From Acidobacteriaceae bacterium (GTDB taxonomy: Bacteria > Acidobacteriota > Terriglobia > Terriglobales > Acidobacteriaceae), in NCBI GenBank assembly GCA_027364815.1, contig DAHXOQ010000006.1:1-34067 (forward strand): a stretch of 34,067 nt of DNA, given 5' to 3'. Of the stretch, positions 6,469 to 14,500 are shown one piece after another. Position numbers and translations under genes: made by a program. The first letter of the stretch is position 1; the number at the start of each line of letters is the position of its first letter. The notes under the pieces are model-generated. The model searched no databases, was not told where the DNA came from, and worked only from the letters and a program-made list of their open reading frames with translations.

Positions 6469-7578
6469 ATGCGTGGGTGGTCCATTCCGTTAGGTCGCTG
6501 GCTGGGCGTAGAGATTCGCCTGCACACCTTTTTTCTGCTTCTGATCATCATCTGCATGGTGATTAACTCGGCGGCAGGTGGGTGGGCAGGCTTCGGGCTT
6601 TGGCTTGCGATTGGCGGTGCTGTTGTGGTGCGCGAGATTGCGCGCATGATGGTGGTTGCGTGGATGGGAATCAAGCTGCGCGCGGTATTGATTTTGCCGA
6701 TTGGCGGATTTTACGCGTACGCAAATCCTGAGAGCCAGGAGAAAGCGACGCAGGGCGCGGGGCAATATTTGCTGGCCTTTGCAGGGCCGGTTGCGAACAT
6801 ACTGACGGCGGTTGCGCTTTCATCGGCGCTGCTCGGAGCAAGCAGCAAATTCAGCCTCTTTGCACAGCCGTGGATCTCATCAAGTTATTTGCTGCGCAGT
6901 GTGGTTTGGCTGCAAGCGGGCATGGGCGTGCTGCACTTGATTCCGGCGTATCCGCTGGATGCAGGGCGGCTGATCCGGACAAATTTTTCGCGTACGCAAG
7001 GTGCGGCATCGGCGGTGCGTGTGGCTTCGGGGGTGGGTCAACTGCTTTCGATTGGCGCAATGGCCGTAGGCGGAATTATTCAAAACCCGTGGCTGATTAT
7101 TACCGGCTGCCTGGTATTTATTGGCGGGCAGATTGAAGATCAGGGAGTCTTCTTCCAATCGGTTGTGGACACGGTGCGGATGCGCGAAGTGATGCTGACG
7201 GATTTCTCCACGCTCTCGCCATCGGACACTTTGGTGGGCGCGCTGGCGCGTTGCGTTCACTCACTGCAGGAGGATTTTCCTGTAGTGCGTGGGCCGCAGT
7301 TAGTGGGAATTGTCTCGCGCCAAAAAATTGTAGATGCGCTGCGCTCGGATGGAAACGGGTATGTGCAATCCGTGATGTCGCGCGCATTCCAGGTGGCGCG
7401 GCCGGAAGACACGCTGGGCACGATTATTCGCCGCATCTCGGGCGGGCGTGGGCTCTCACTGATTCCTGTGACCGATAGCGGCAAGGTGGTTGGGATTGTC
7501 AGCGTGCAGAATCTGATGAGTTCAATGTCACTGCTTGCCGAGCAGCGGCGTCTGGAACGCGCGGAAGGCGGCAAGTAA
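6469..7578 (+). CDS. Site-2 protease (M50)-like membrane protein with CBS pair; metal site degenerate
   Basis: The 369-residue protein has the layout of CBS-type rhomboid-independent site-2 proteases: several membrane helices, then two CBS domains (residues about 230-350, with VMSRAFQVARPEDTL). In active members the first helix region has HExxH. Here it reads VVREIARMM, with Arg55 and Arg59 in place of both His and Glu56 retained. The codons are CGC, one transition from CAC. The third ligand region, LIPAYPLDAGRLIR, keeps Asp164 but loses the usual G after D. LPIGGFYAYANPES matches the conserved GG motif. It is therefore a likely pseudoprotease, perhaps a substrate-binding or regulatory protein. 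rsmI begins 2 bp after its stop. Confidence 0.85.
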   Translation: MRGWSIPLGRWLGVEIRLHTFFLLLIIICMVINSAAGGWAGFGLWLAIGGAVVVREIARMMVVAWMGIKLRAVLILPIGGFYAYANPESQEKATQGAGQYLLAFAGPVANILTAVALSSALLGASSKFSLFAQPWISSSYLLRSVVWLQAGMGVLHLIPAYPLDAGRLIRTNFSRTQGAASAVRVASGVGQLLSIGAMAVGGIIQNPWLIITGCLVFIGGQIEDQGVFFQSVVDTVRMREVMLTDFSTLSPSDTLVGALARCVHSLQEDFPVVRGPQLVGIVSRQKIVDALRSDGNGYVQSVMSRAFQVARPEDTLGTIIRRISGGRGLSLIPVTDSGKVVGIVSVQNLMSSMSLLAEQRRLERAEGGK

Positions 7579-7580
7579 CC

Positions 7581-8537
7581 TTGCGCGCTGAGGATGCATT
7601 AGAGAGTGATGAGCGCGATGGCGATTCCGCGCAAGGGTCATTTGATTCAACAACGAAAAAATCAGAACTAAAATTAGCTCCGGGACTTTATCTGGTCGCG
7701 ACTCCGATTGGTAATTTGGGCGATATTACATTGCGTGCGCTCGATGTGCTGCGTGGGGTGGATCGCATTGCGTGCGAAGACACGCGGCAGACGCAGAAGC
7801 TGCTCAATCACTTCGAAATCTCAACACCGACGGTGAGCTATCACCAGCACAACGAACGGGAGCGCGCGGAGCAATTGATTGAGACGCTCAAGGCGGGCGG
7901 GCGTGTTGCGGTGGTCAGCGATGCGGGTGTTCCGGCGATCAGTGATCCGGGTGGATGGCTGGTGAAAGCCGCGATTGAAGCGGGTGTGCGCGTGATTCCG
8001 ATTCCGGGCGCGAATGCAGCGTTGAGCGGGTTGATTGGTTCAGGATTGCGCACGGAGGCTTTTGCCTTTCACGGATTTTTGCCGGAGAAAGCCGGTGAGC
8101 GCAGAACTCGACTTGAAGAATTGGCAGAGGCCTCAGCCGGGAGTGGTGATGCACCGGCGACACTGATTTTCTATGAAGCGCCGCACAGAATTCTGGAGAC
8201 GCTCTCTGATTGCGAAGCAGTGTGGGGGCCGGAGTTGCGCGTGGTGGTGGCGCGCGAGCTGACAAAGATTCACGAAGAATTTTTGCGAGGGAGTGTGCGC
8301 GATGTGCGCGCAGATTTATCCGCGCGTGAGCGGGTGCGCGGCGAGATTACGCTGCTGATTGAGCCGGTTTGCAAGAAGGATGCAGCAGCGCACGAGAAAC
8401 TCACGGTGCGTGTGCAGCGCATGATGGATGAGCTGGGGGTGGATGAGAAGGAGGCGTTGAAAAAATTGGCGCGGGAGTTGAGGCAATCAAAGAGTGAACT
8501 TTATCGCGAGCTGCAAAGAGAAAAAGCGCGGAGGTAA
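7581..8537 (+). CDS. rsmI: 16S rRNA (cytidine(1402)-2'-O)-methyltransferase RsmI
   Basis: RsmI, a tetrapyrrole-methylase-fold enzyme, 2'-O-methylates C1402 of 16S rRNA. The 318-residue protein has GLYLVATPIGNLGDITLRAL, DRIACEDTRQTQKLL, the SAM-binding VVSDAGVPAISDPG, IPGANAALSGL, FHGFLP and the late FYEAPHR segment, all in family order. A low-complexity N-terminal extension of about 30 residues precedes the domain. The start is a TTG 2 bp after the upstream stop, with GGAAGG about 12 bases before it and no in-frame ATG or GTG before the domain. It is therefore likely translationally coupled to the M50-like gene. The C-terminal lysine-rich helix, ending REKARR, is typical. Confidence 0.92.
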   Translation: MRAEDALESDERDGDSAQGSFDSTTKKSELKLAPGLYLVATPIGNLGDITLRALDVLRGVDRIACEDTRQTQKLLNHFEISTPTVSYHQHNERERAEQLIETLKAGGRVAVVSDAGVPAISDPGGWLVKAAIEAGVRVIPIPGANAALSGLIGSGLRTEAFAFHGFLPEKAGERRTRLEELAEASAGSGDAPATLIFYEAPHRILETLSDCEAVWGPELRVVVARELTKIHEEFLRGSVRDVRADLSARERVRGEITLLIEPVCKKDAAAHEKLTVRVQRMMDELGVDEKEALKKLARELRQSKSELYRELQREKARR

Positions 8538-8742
8538 TTTTTAAATTAAATTTGGTTCACTTGCGCGGCGAGATTTGAATATTGGATCCCATCAGTAAAT
8601 TAGGATTAGTGTGGAGTCAATGATGTGGCGATGCATTGCGCGACGATCCCGCACGGTAGCAGACATTGGCAGAGGGTTGCTGACGATAGTTGAAGCAGCA
8701 CGCTCATGCGCTCTTCCGGCTCTGCAATTGCGCTTCAGTTAC

Positions 8743-9189
8743 TCAGTGACTTGCGGTTGATTGCCATGGGCGCGCGCCTTGTCGGTCGGGTGTGCCATGG
8801 CCTTTCAAGCGGTCGTAACGATAGATATCGCTGGTAGTTCCGAGGGCCTGATTGAAGAAGATGCTCTCGCCGGTTACCTGCTTGAGCTCTTCAGTGAAGC
8901 GATGAATGGCGTTGAGCTGCGTGCAGGTTGCGGGTATTTCATATTCTTCCGTAGACAAAAATTTCTGATATCCGCGATCGAGAAGATGAGCGATTTTGCC
9001 GTGGATGGAAGCGCCGGGGCCATCGAGGATTGTGGCGCCATTGGCGGCGAGAACGGCAGCGGCCCCGTATTTGCTGACCAGAACGCTGCCTGCGGGGTAA
9101 GGCGCATAGGCGGAGGAGACTTCAAATGAAGTTGCTTTTAGCGCGGAAAGAATGGATTGAAAATCCCTGGGTTTGGTCGCTTTTGCCAT
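8743..9189 (-). CDS. Conserved hypothetical protein, 148 aa
   Basis: I do not recognise a domain. The chosen start, MAKATKPRDFQSILSALK, has AGAGG about 7 bases upstream, unlike the track's 46-residue extension, which is Arg/Pro-rich and implausible. The protein is soluble. It has the stretch PAGSVLVSKYGAAAVLAANG (Gly/Ala-rich strand-turn), then a helix-rich half with FTEELKQVTGESIFFNQALG. The size and pattern suggest a small alpha/beta protein. The neighbourhood gives no functional clue. Confidence 0.7.
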   Translation of the reverse strand: MAKATKPRDFQSILSALKATSFEVSSAYAPYPAGSVLVSKYGAAAVLAANGATILDGPGASIHGKIAHLLDRGYQKFLSTEEYEIPATCTQLNAIHRFTEELKQVTGESIFFNQALGTTSDIYRYDRLKGHGTPDRQGARPWQSTASH

Positions 9190-9417
9190 TGCAAAACCTC
9201 TTTGTTGTTCAATTCTGTTCAATCTATAGGCAGAAATGCCGTTAACTCCAATCTCGCACAGTGGGGGGAGAGAGCGCAAAGAGCGCCGACACGGAGGATG
9301 GTGGCCAGGCGGCGCGCTGATCCCCATTCTTCCAGGAGCTTGAGGATAGGCGAGTGTAATGATGATTTGAAAAAATTAAGCGGAAGTTTTTGGTAGTCTA
9401 TTCAGAGGAGATTCCCC

Positions 9418-9525
9418 GTGAACTTTACCTCACCCTATGTTGTAGTGGCCGCGATTGTGATTATCTTTGCCGTTGTTATTTTGTTTGCAACCAGCAGCAA
9501 GGAAGATGGTCACGAAAAGCATTAA
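9418..9525 (+). CDS. 35-residue single-helix membrane protein
   Basis: Too short for the ORF track. A GTG start at 9418 has a good AGAGGAG ribosome site (7-base spacing), and the product runs NFTSPYVVVAAIVIIFAVVI then LFATSSKEDGHEKH. It has a single hydrophobic helix of about 20 residues and a charged, His-containing tail, predicted as a bitopic inner-membrane microprotein. Many such proteins act as accessory subunits of respiratory or transport complexes, but no partner is adjacent. It stands alone, with its stop 1 bp from the end of a convergent gene. Recognition rests on the ribosome site and helix, not on homology. Confidence 0.6.
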   Translation: MNFTSPYVVVAAIVIIFAVVILFATSSKEDGHEKH

Positions 9526-9526
9526 T

Positions 9527-10081
9527 TTACAAATATGTGGCTAGTGTCGGATAGAGCCCGGCGTGGCTGGTTTCATAGAGACTCATAAGCCTTTGGCGCA
9601 TCAGGTAGTAAGCGGCTACGGTTTCGTAGAGCCGGAAGGGGACTCTGAGCTGGAAGCTGCGCAGGATTCTTAGCTGTGTCATACCCAGGCGCAGACGGAA
9701 GGCCGCACGACGCAACATTGCGGCATCGCTTCTCATGCGGTGATAGACAATAACGCCCTCATCATAATTCCAGCGTTGCGCATAGGCGGCCAGAGCCAGC
9801 AGAACATCGACGTTCTCCCGCATCTTGCGGATTCCTTCGCTGCCCCCAATGAGCTCCCACATCTCGAATGGCTCCATGGTGATCTGGCCACGCTGGGGAT
9901 TCAGGTAGTCGTGGGCGATCAGCGAAATTTTTTCAAAATCCACTTGCTGAATCCGTCCGACCAGGTCAATCCAGTTCTCAGTGGCACGTTTTCTTAATGT
10001 TTTAAGTAGGAAATAAGCTGCAGCAATGCCAAAGGCAAATGACAGAATCCCTGTTGCGATCGATGGCAGCATGTAGTTCAT
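9527..10081 (-). CDS. Membrane-anchored hypothetical protein, 184 aa
   Basis: The N-terminus has one membrane helix (IATGILSFAFGIAAAYFLL). A cytosolic helical part follows, with WIDLVGRIQQVDFEKISLIA, EPFEMWELIGGSEGIRKM, the Arg-rich RSDAAMLRRAAFRLRLGM and LYETVAAYYLMRQRL. The second half is predicted all-alpha. The gene lies downstream of the next membrane gene on the same strand with about 50 bp between. I recognise no family. Confidence 0.75.
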   Translation of the reverse strand: MNYMLPSIATGILSFAFGIAAAYFLLKTLRKRATENWIDLVGRIQQVDFEKISLIAHDYLNPQRGQITMEPFEMWELIGGSEGIRKMRENVDVLLALAAYAQRWNYDEGVIVYHRMRSDAAMLRRAAFRLRLGMTQLRILRSFQLRVPFRLYETVAAYYLMRQRLMSLYETSHAGLYPTLATYL

Positions 10082-10133
10082 TACGAGGAATCTTACCCAG
10101 AGCCCCTCAAATTGTCAAACTCTAAAAGTAACT

Positions 10134-10859
10134 TTATTTATAATTGTTTATAGCATTTTGTAACTCAACCGGTATAGGACGCCGCAGAGGCTCGTTTGCC
10201 CAGAACTGGACGCTCCAGTAGCAGAGAGCGGCAAGATAAACAAACATAGGGAGATGGGTGAGATTTGTGAAGTAACGTTCAGAGCCGAAGTAGACATGCA
10301 GGCCGTCAGTCAGGATGCTGACCAGCGCCCAGACCGACCAACCGGTAACAAGCGCCATGACATGGTTACGCCATCCGAGGCCGTAACGGTCCGCCGTGAC
10401 GAGCATGACCAGGCAAAGCTCGCAAATGACAAAGCCAGTAAACATGAAAGCTTTCACTTTGAGCGAGCCGGCGAGATTATCCGAAGGCGGCGCAATGAAC
10501 CAGGCCAGAGTTGCGGCGAGCAGAATGCCCAAAACGGCCCAGAGGAGAAAGAACTTGCGCGCCTCCTGGGACCAGATGCCAGTTGGCCGCATGATGGTGC
10601 GCGCAATCTCCCAGATTACGCCGAGTTGCAAGACAAAATCGAGAGCACTATAAGTCCAGTAGACACGCGAATACCAGAGCCATTCATGCTGTGTATATAA
10701 CAAATAAATCACAGCACTCGAAAGAATATTCCAACCAATAATAGTTGTGAAGGCAGGAAATCGCCGCCACCTTCCCCTGTACAGGAGGATGGAGAAGAGG
10801 GCAATTTGGGCAATAAAGCCCCCGACCCACAATCCAAGATCGAATGCCGAAAGGTTCAT
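10134..10859 (-). CDS. Multi-pass membrane protein, 241 aa
   Basis: About seven hydrophobic segments, with aromatic-rich loops such as YTQHEWLWYSRVYW and a polar loop after GWRNHVMALVTGWSVWAL. GGGGTAGG lies just upstream of the ATG. No signature that I know is present. Adjacent minus-strand genes (the 184-aa anchored protein downstream, the signal-peptide miniprotein upstream) suggest an envelope-related cluster, but co-transcription is not shown. Confidence 0.75.
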   Translation of the reverse strand: MNLSAFDLGLWVGGFIAQIALFSILLYRGRWRRFPAFTTIIGWNILSSAVIYLLYTQHEWLWYSRVYWTYSALDFVLQLGVIWEIARTIMRPTGIWSQEARKFFLLWAVLGILLAATLAWFIAPPSDNLAGSLKVKAFMFTGFVICELCLVMLVTADRYGLGWRNHVMALVTGWSVWALVSILTDGLHVYFGSERYFTNLTHLPMFVYLAALCYWSVQFWANEPLRRPIPVELQNAINNYK

Positions 10860-11280
10860 CCTACCCCTCGGCTAATATTCTCTCCCATTTTGCTGACCCG
10901 TGACAAAGGGAGCGAGAGAATGCGTGGAATGAAGCAACACAATCTGCCTATGCAACAGTCCGAGGCACTGGAATTGTTCCCGTCGGATCAGAAGCTGAAG
11001 CGAGAGGAGCGAAGCCAGCGAGCACAAAGGCGGCAAGGGCGATACGAAGTGACATTTTCATAGTGGGACTCCTTCTTAATGCGCAAATATGCGCTGAAAA
11101 AAGCGTACAACTTCTAGAACTAATATGGGGACATTGTATGACTTTAGTTACCTATCCCTCAAAAGAAATTTTCAGCCTATTTGCGGCTAATTAATTGATT
11201 AACATCTTATTCAAGAGTAATTTAAAGGGCAGTATCAGCTTTCATGCATGCACGTAGAACAAGTAAAGTATTTTTACTCT
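10860..11280. other. Intergenic region of about 420 bp holding a miniprotein gene
   Basis: Holds the 37-residue exported-peptide ORF (separate entry). The rest (11062-11280) is AT-rich, with no other credible gene; the plus-strand ORF 10806-11063 has no ribosome site and reads as a shadow. Confidence 0.5.
10948..11061 (-). CDS. 37-residue secreted miniprotein
   Basis: This is too short for the ORF track. An ATG at 11061 (minus strand) follows AAGGAG with 7-base spacing. The product is MKMSLRIALAAFVLAGFAPL then ASASDPTGTIPVPRTVA. The first part is a textbook signal peptide with a Lys/Arg N-region, hydrophobic core and ASA cleavage site. Cleavage would release only about 13 residues, SDPTGTIPVPRTVA. 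That makes it either a tiny exported peptide or a lipoprotein/leader-like product. No homologue is known to me. Support comes from the ribosome site and clear signal peptide. Confidence 0.5.
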   Translation of the reverse strand: MKMSLRIALAAFVLAGFAPLASASDPTGTIPVPRTVA

Positions 11281-13986
11281 TTAGAAGTTGTTTGGGAGTT
11301 GTGGCGCCTTTGGAGGATTGTTGTCGGTGGGCAAGAGTTGCTCATCAATCGGCTTGGGTGATGCGTCATCAGGCGTAACAGTTGATGTCGTACTCTGCAA
11401 TTTTGCAGGGTCAGTCGTTGGCGTTGCGGTTGTGATTTGTGCCGCAGGCAGGAACTCAATGGGGAGTGTCAGAGTGTGCAAGGTTGCCGGATCATCACGC
11501 AGTCGCAGGTAGAGAAGACCATTGGTTGGGCGCGGAACACTGATTTCTATTCCGGTAAAATCCATCGGGATCTGCACCGGGTTCTGAAATTCTGCAGTAG
11601 ATGCGATGGAATCGAGCAGGAAGAGATTGCTTCCACTGAGCAGGCAGGGTTTGGTTGCTGAGCGTGGGCATCGCAAGGCTTTGAATCCGGGCAGACGGAC
11701 AAGGGTGCCAAGCGGAATCCAGTCGCCGGTGGTGCCCTCGGCAGCGAGCGCGCGGATTTGAATGGGGCCGAAGGCTGAGCTGCCAAAGCGCGTGATTGGA
11801 TCGAGAGAGGCGAGAGCGGTGTGCGCGTCCTCAAGCATCAGCGAGCCATCGGCGAGTGAGAGTTCGGTATGGAAGCTGCCATCCGTGGCTGCAACTTCGA
11901 CTTTTTCAGTGCGCGGAAAGTTGACGGGGAATTTGGAATCGAGGAAGAAGACCAAACGGCCGTTGACGGGCAGATCATCGTCACTGCCAAGATGAAGCGG
12001 CGAAGGCTCGTTGGAATCAAATTGCACGCCCTTGGTCCTAAGATGTAACTGCGGGCGCGGCGGGCCGACTGTGACGGGAACTTTCAAGGTGCGGCCATCA
12101 TGAAGCTGAACATGCGCGTTGTAGTGTCTGCCCGCAACCAGCGAGTCAGTGGCGCCGGTGGTGTGCAAGACGAGCTGGTCAGTATCCTGAATACGATTCA
12201 GCGCAGAGGGTGTGAAGGTGGTGCCTTCCAGTTGCAGAGACGCGACCTCGTCGAGACGCTTGCCCTTGAGCAGCGCAACCGAGTCATAGGCATCGAGCGT
12301 GAGGCGGTCAAGCGCGGCGGCTTCAGCATAAGTTTTGAGAATGATGCGGTCGGGTTTCTCGAGTCCATACTGATGAATGGCCAGAGTAACGAATGGAGGT
12401 TGCTCCACAACGGACTCAGACTTTTCTTTGAGCTTCATCGGCACAACAACTTCAAGTGAGTCGGGAATGGCAGCTTCAAGTCTCTCTACGTCTGACTTGT
12501 GTCTTTCTGATTTGGCGGCTTCCAGTTTGTCTGATTCAGATTTGGTTGTCTTCCAAACCAATTTCCTCTCTTCGCCGTGGTCATCGATGAGCTCAACCGA
12601 GTTGACGCAAAAAGTGGAGGTGACGCGTTTCTCATCATTGAATGCTTCAAGGGGCAGCGTGTCATCGCGGTCGAGGACGAGAGCGGATTGATCGTCCGCG
12701 CCGAGCTTCCACTGCAGTGGTTGCGCTGAGTGAAGGTGGAAGTGCGGTCCCTCCCAATCGTCAAAGCCCCATTTGCCGCGCAAAATTCCGGTGAGTTCAG
12801 TAGGCTTCATCAGCGGGGGCGCGTGATCAAGAACGATTCCACCCAGAGCAGGATCGGTGTGAACGGGAATATCAAGCGGGCCATTCGCGGTGTCAATGTG
12901 CAGCTTGAGATCGTGAGCCAATGTTGTGGCAAAGAGTATCGGTGCGCTATCGGCTTCAAGCACCAGGTCAGGTTTTTGTGCGCAGTAGGTTGCCGCAGTC
13001 ACCGCAGGCAGCAACGCGGGCGCTTTGAGCGGGCCGACGGGTGGCAGCGCGACGACGAGAACAGATTTGGGATCGCGGAAACTCGGCGGCACGTTGAGCC
13101 GCAGATTCATCGTGTCCTTCTCAGGCAGCGCCAGCGCGGGCAGGTACTGGAAGTGGGCAACGTGAACAGAGCTGAGGATGCGCGCCACGTCGATGATCGC
13201 CCCGACATATGGGCTGAAGTTTCCGCCTCCTGCGAGGGTGCTGTAACTCAGGTGATTCATCAGGTCGACAGTTGAGCCAGAGGTTAGCTGGTGGGCAAGG
13301 GATTGCGCATTTGCATCGTCGAGGACGAGCCCGTCAGTATGCTGCACGAGGCATGGGGCCTGTTGCTCGCTGGGCTTGTCAAAGCACTCTCTATCGACCT
13401 TGATACCGAGTGAGCGCGCCAATAGCGCAGTGCGCTCTTTGAGCTCCAGCGGATGAGCGATGGCCGCGTCTTTGACGCCGCTCAGGTAATCGTCGAGGCG
13501 CATGCGATCCCAACTGGCCTGCTGCAAGTCCTGAGTTGCACGCACAAAGGCTCCAGGCCTGCCGCGAACAGCCTGTCGCAGGGTACTGAAATCCCCGCCT
13601 GTCTCCGGCGCAAGAAAGAAGAGCGCCTGCTGCGCCTCAGCGGGAACAACGACAAAGACGCCCTCATCGTGTACCGCGCGGGTCCATGTGTCTACGCGTG
13701 TGAACCACTCAGGCGGCGGAGGATTCGTTGAGCCGCGCAGAAAAGTGACGATGAGAACATAACGTGCGGATTGGCTATCAGGAAAGTCGGGGTGAATCCA
13801 CAGGCGATCGCCTGGGAGCAGGCTTGCAACTTCGGCGATGGGTAGTGTCTTGCCATTACGCTGAACGTGAATGTCTACCTTGGGCCCTGAAAGGTCAAAG
13901 GCCTGCGCGTGAGCGCGCTGACCGGCAAGCGCGAACAATGTAAGCAGGATTAAACCTGTAAAGGTGAAGTAGGCACGACGCTGCAT
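11281..13986 (-). CDS. Large exported protein of unknown function, about 901 aa
   Basis: The start at MQRRAYFTFTGLILLTLFAL gives a signal peptide ending at AHAQA. The track start is 13 residues earlier and lacks a signal-like N-region. No membrane helix follows, so the protein should be periplasmic or outer-membrane associated. Residues about 45-200 look like an extracellular beta-rich domain. The middle contains a Lys/Glu/Ser-rich helical stretch (KSESDKLEAAKSERHKSD), then several beta-sandwich-like segments. The C-terminus is Pro/Thr-rich and ends QLPNNF. I know of no named family; large proteins of this kind are common in Acidobacteriota. The convergent ORFs on the plus strand are shadows. 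Confidence 0.75.
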   Translation of the reverse strand: MQRRAYFTFTGLILLTLFALAGQRAHAQAFDLSGPKVDIHVQRNGKTLPIAEVASLLPGDRLWIHPDFPDSQSARYVLIVTFLRGSTNPPPPEWFTRVDTWTRAVHDEGVFVVVPAEAQQALFFLAPETGGDFSTLRQAVRGRPGAFVRATQDLQQASWDRMRLDDYLSGVKDAAIAHPLELKERTALLARSLGIKVDRECFDKPSEQQAPCLVQHTDGLVLDDANAQSLAHQLTSGSTVDLMNHLSYSTLAGGGNFSPYVGAIIDVARILSSVHVAHFQYLPALALPEKDTMNLRLNVPPSFRDPKSVLVVALPPVGPLKAPALLPAVTAATYCAQKPDLVLEADSAPILFATTLAHDLKLHIDTANGPLDIPVHTDPALGGIVLDHAPPLMKPTELTGILRGKWGFDDWEGPHFHLHSAQPLQWKLGADDQSALVLDRDDTLPLEAFNDEKRVTSTFCVNSVELIDDHGEERKLVWKTTKSESDKLEAAKSERHKSDVERLEAAIPDSLEVVVPMKLKEKSESVVEQPPFVTLAIHQYGLEKPDRIILKTYAEAAALDRLTLDAYDSVALLKGKRLDEVASLQLEGTTFTPSALNRIQDTDQLVLHTTGATDSLVAGRHYNAHVQLHDGRTLKVPVTVGPPRPQLHLRTKGVQFDSNEPSPLHLGSDDDLPVNGRLVFFLDSKFPVNFPRTEKVEVAATDGSFHTELSLADGSLMLEDAHTALASLDPITRFGSSAFGPIQIRALAAEGTTGDWIPLGTLVRLPGFKALRCPRSATKPCLLSGSNLFLLDSIASTAEFQNPVQIPMDFTGIEISVPRPTNGLLYLRLRDDPATLHTLTLPIEFLPAAQITTATPTTDPAKLQSTTSTVTPDDASPKPIDEQLLPTDNNPPKAPQLPNNF

Positions 13987-14500
13987 ACTGCTATTGTACG
14001 AACAAGTTTGCTGGGAAGACCGCACAAATCAGCTCAACGTGTTTCCAGAACAGGTGCTACCGCTGATTTTGGGGCAATTATGCGTTGATTTGTCCCGAGG
14101 TGTGGGAAGGGTGAATCTGGCAAATATGGAGTATAAAAATGTAAATGATGCATTTTCCTCACTTGTTGTATGATGTTTCTAGTAAACATTAAGGTACTCG
14201 TGCACGGGTTCAGTGAAGATTCATCCATTAATGATTCGCGTACAGAGTGCCGAGAAAAACAAAAAGCCGATAGACCGTTTAACTGAATTACGGGCTCAAG
14301 CAAAATGGAGACTTTTTCCTGCTGTCTTAGAGTATTCCCGAGAATTGATCCAGAAAATTTGAATTTCAATTGAATGCGGTTTTATTGCAATCTGAGAAAT
14401 CAACAATGAAGACAGCTGGCTCGCAAGTAGTGAAGTGCCGCCGCGTTTTTAACTAGCTTGTACAAAATGACGCGCCAATGTGCGCATAATGGAGAGAAAA
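13987..14500. other. About 510-bp intergenic region with a possible small plus-strand ORF
   Basis: The stretch upstream of the 901-aa gene is AT-richer than its neighbours. A plus-strand ORF at 14231-14362 encodes 43 residues (MIRVQSAEKNKKPIDRLTEL...), basic and helical with codon phase that looks coding-like, but without a convincing ribosome site. The minus ORF 14034-14369 overlaps it and is equally weak. At most one is real. Confidence 0.4.
14231..14362 (+). CDS. Possible 43-residue basic helical protein or gene remnant
   Basis: ATG-initiated, reading MIRVQSAEKNKKPIDRLTEL and ending YSRELIQKI. Eleven Lys/Arg residues and an amphipathic pattern suggest a nucleic-acid-binding helix or the tail of a decayed gene. 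A GTG six codons upstream is also in frame. No ribosome site is visible, so it is low confidence. Confidence 0.22.
   Translation: MIRVQSAEKNKKPIDRLTELRAQAKWRLFPAVLEYSRELIQKI

Noticed and set aside
8620-8760. 47-codon ORF beginning MMWRCIARRSRTV
   Set aside because: GGAG lies too close to the ATG, the product is Arg/Cys-rich with no pattern, and it overlaps the end of the 148-aa gene.
14034-14369. 111-aa minus-strand ORF
   Set aside because: No ribosome site, unusual composition, and it overlaps a plus-strand frame that looks at least as plausible.
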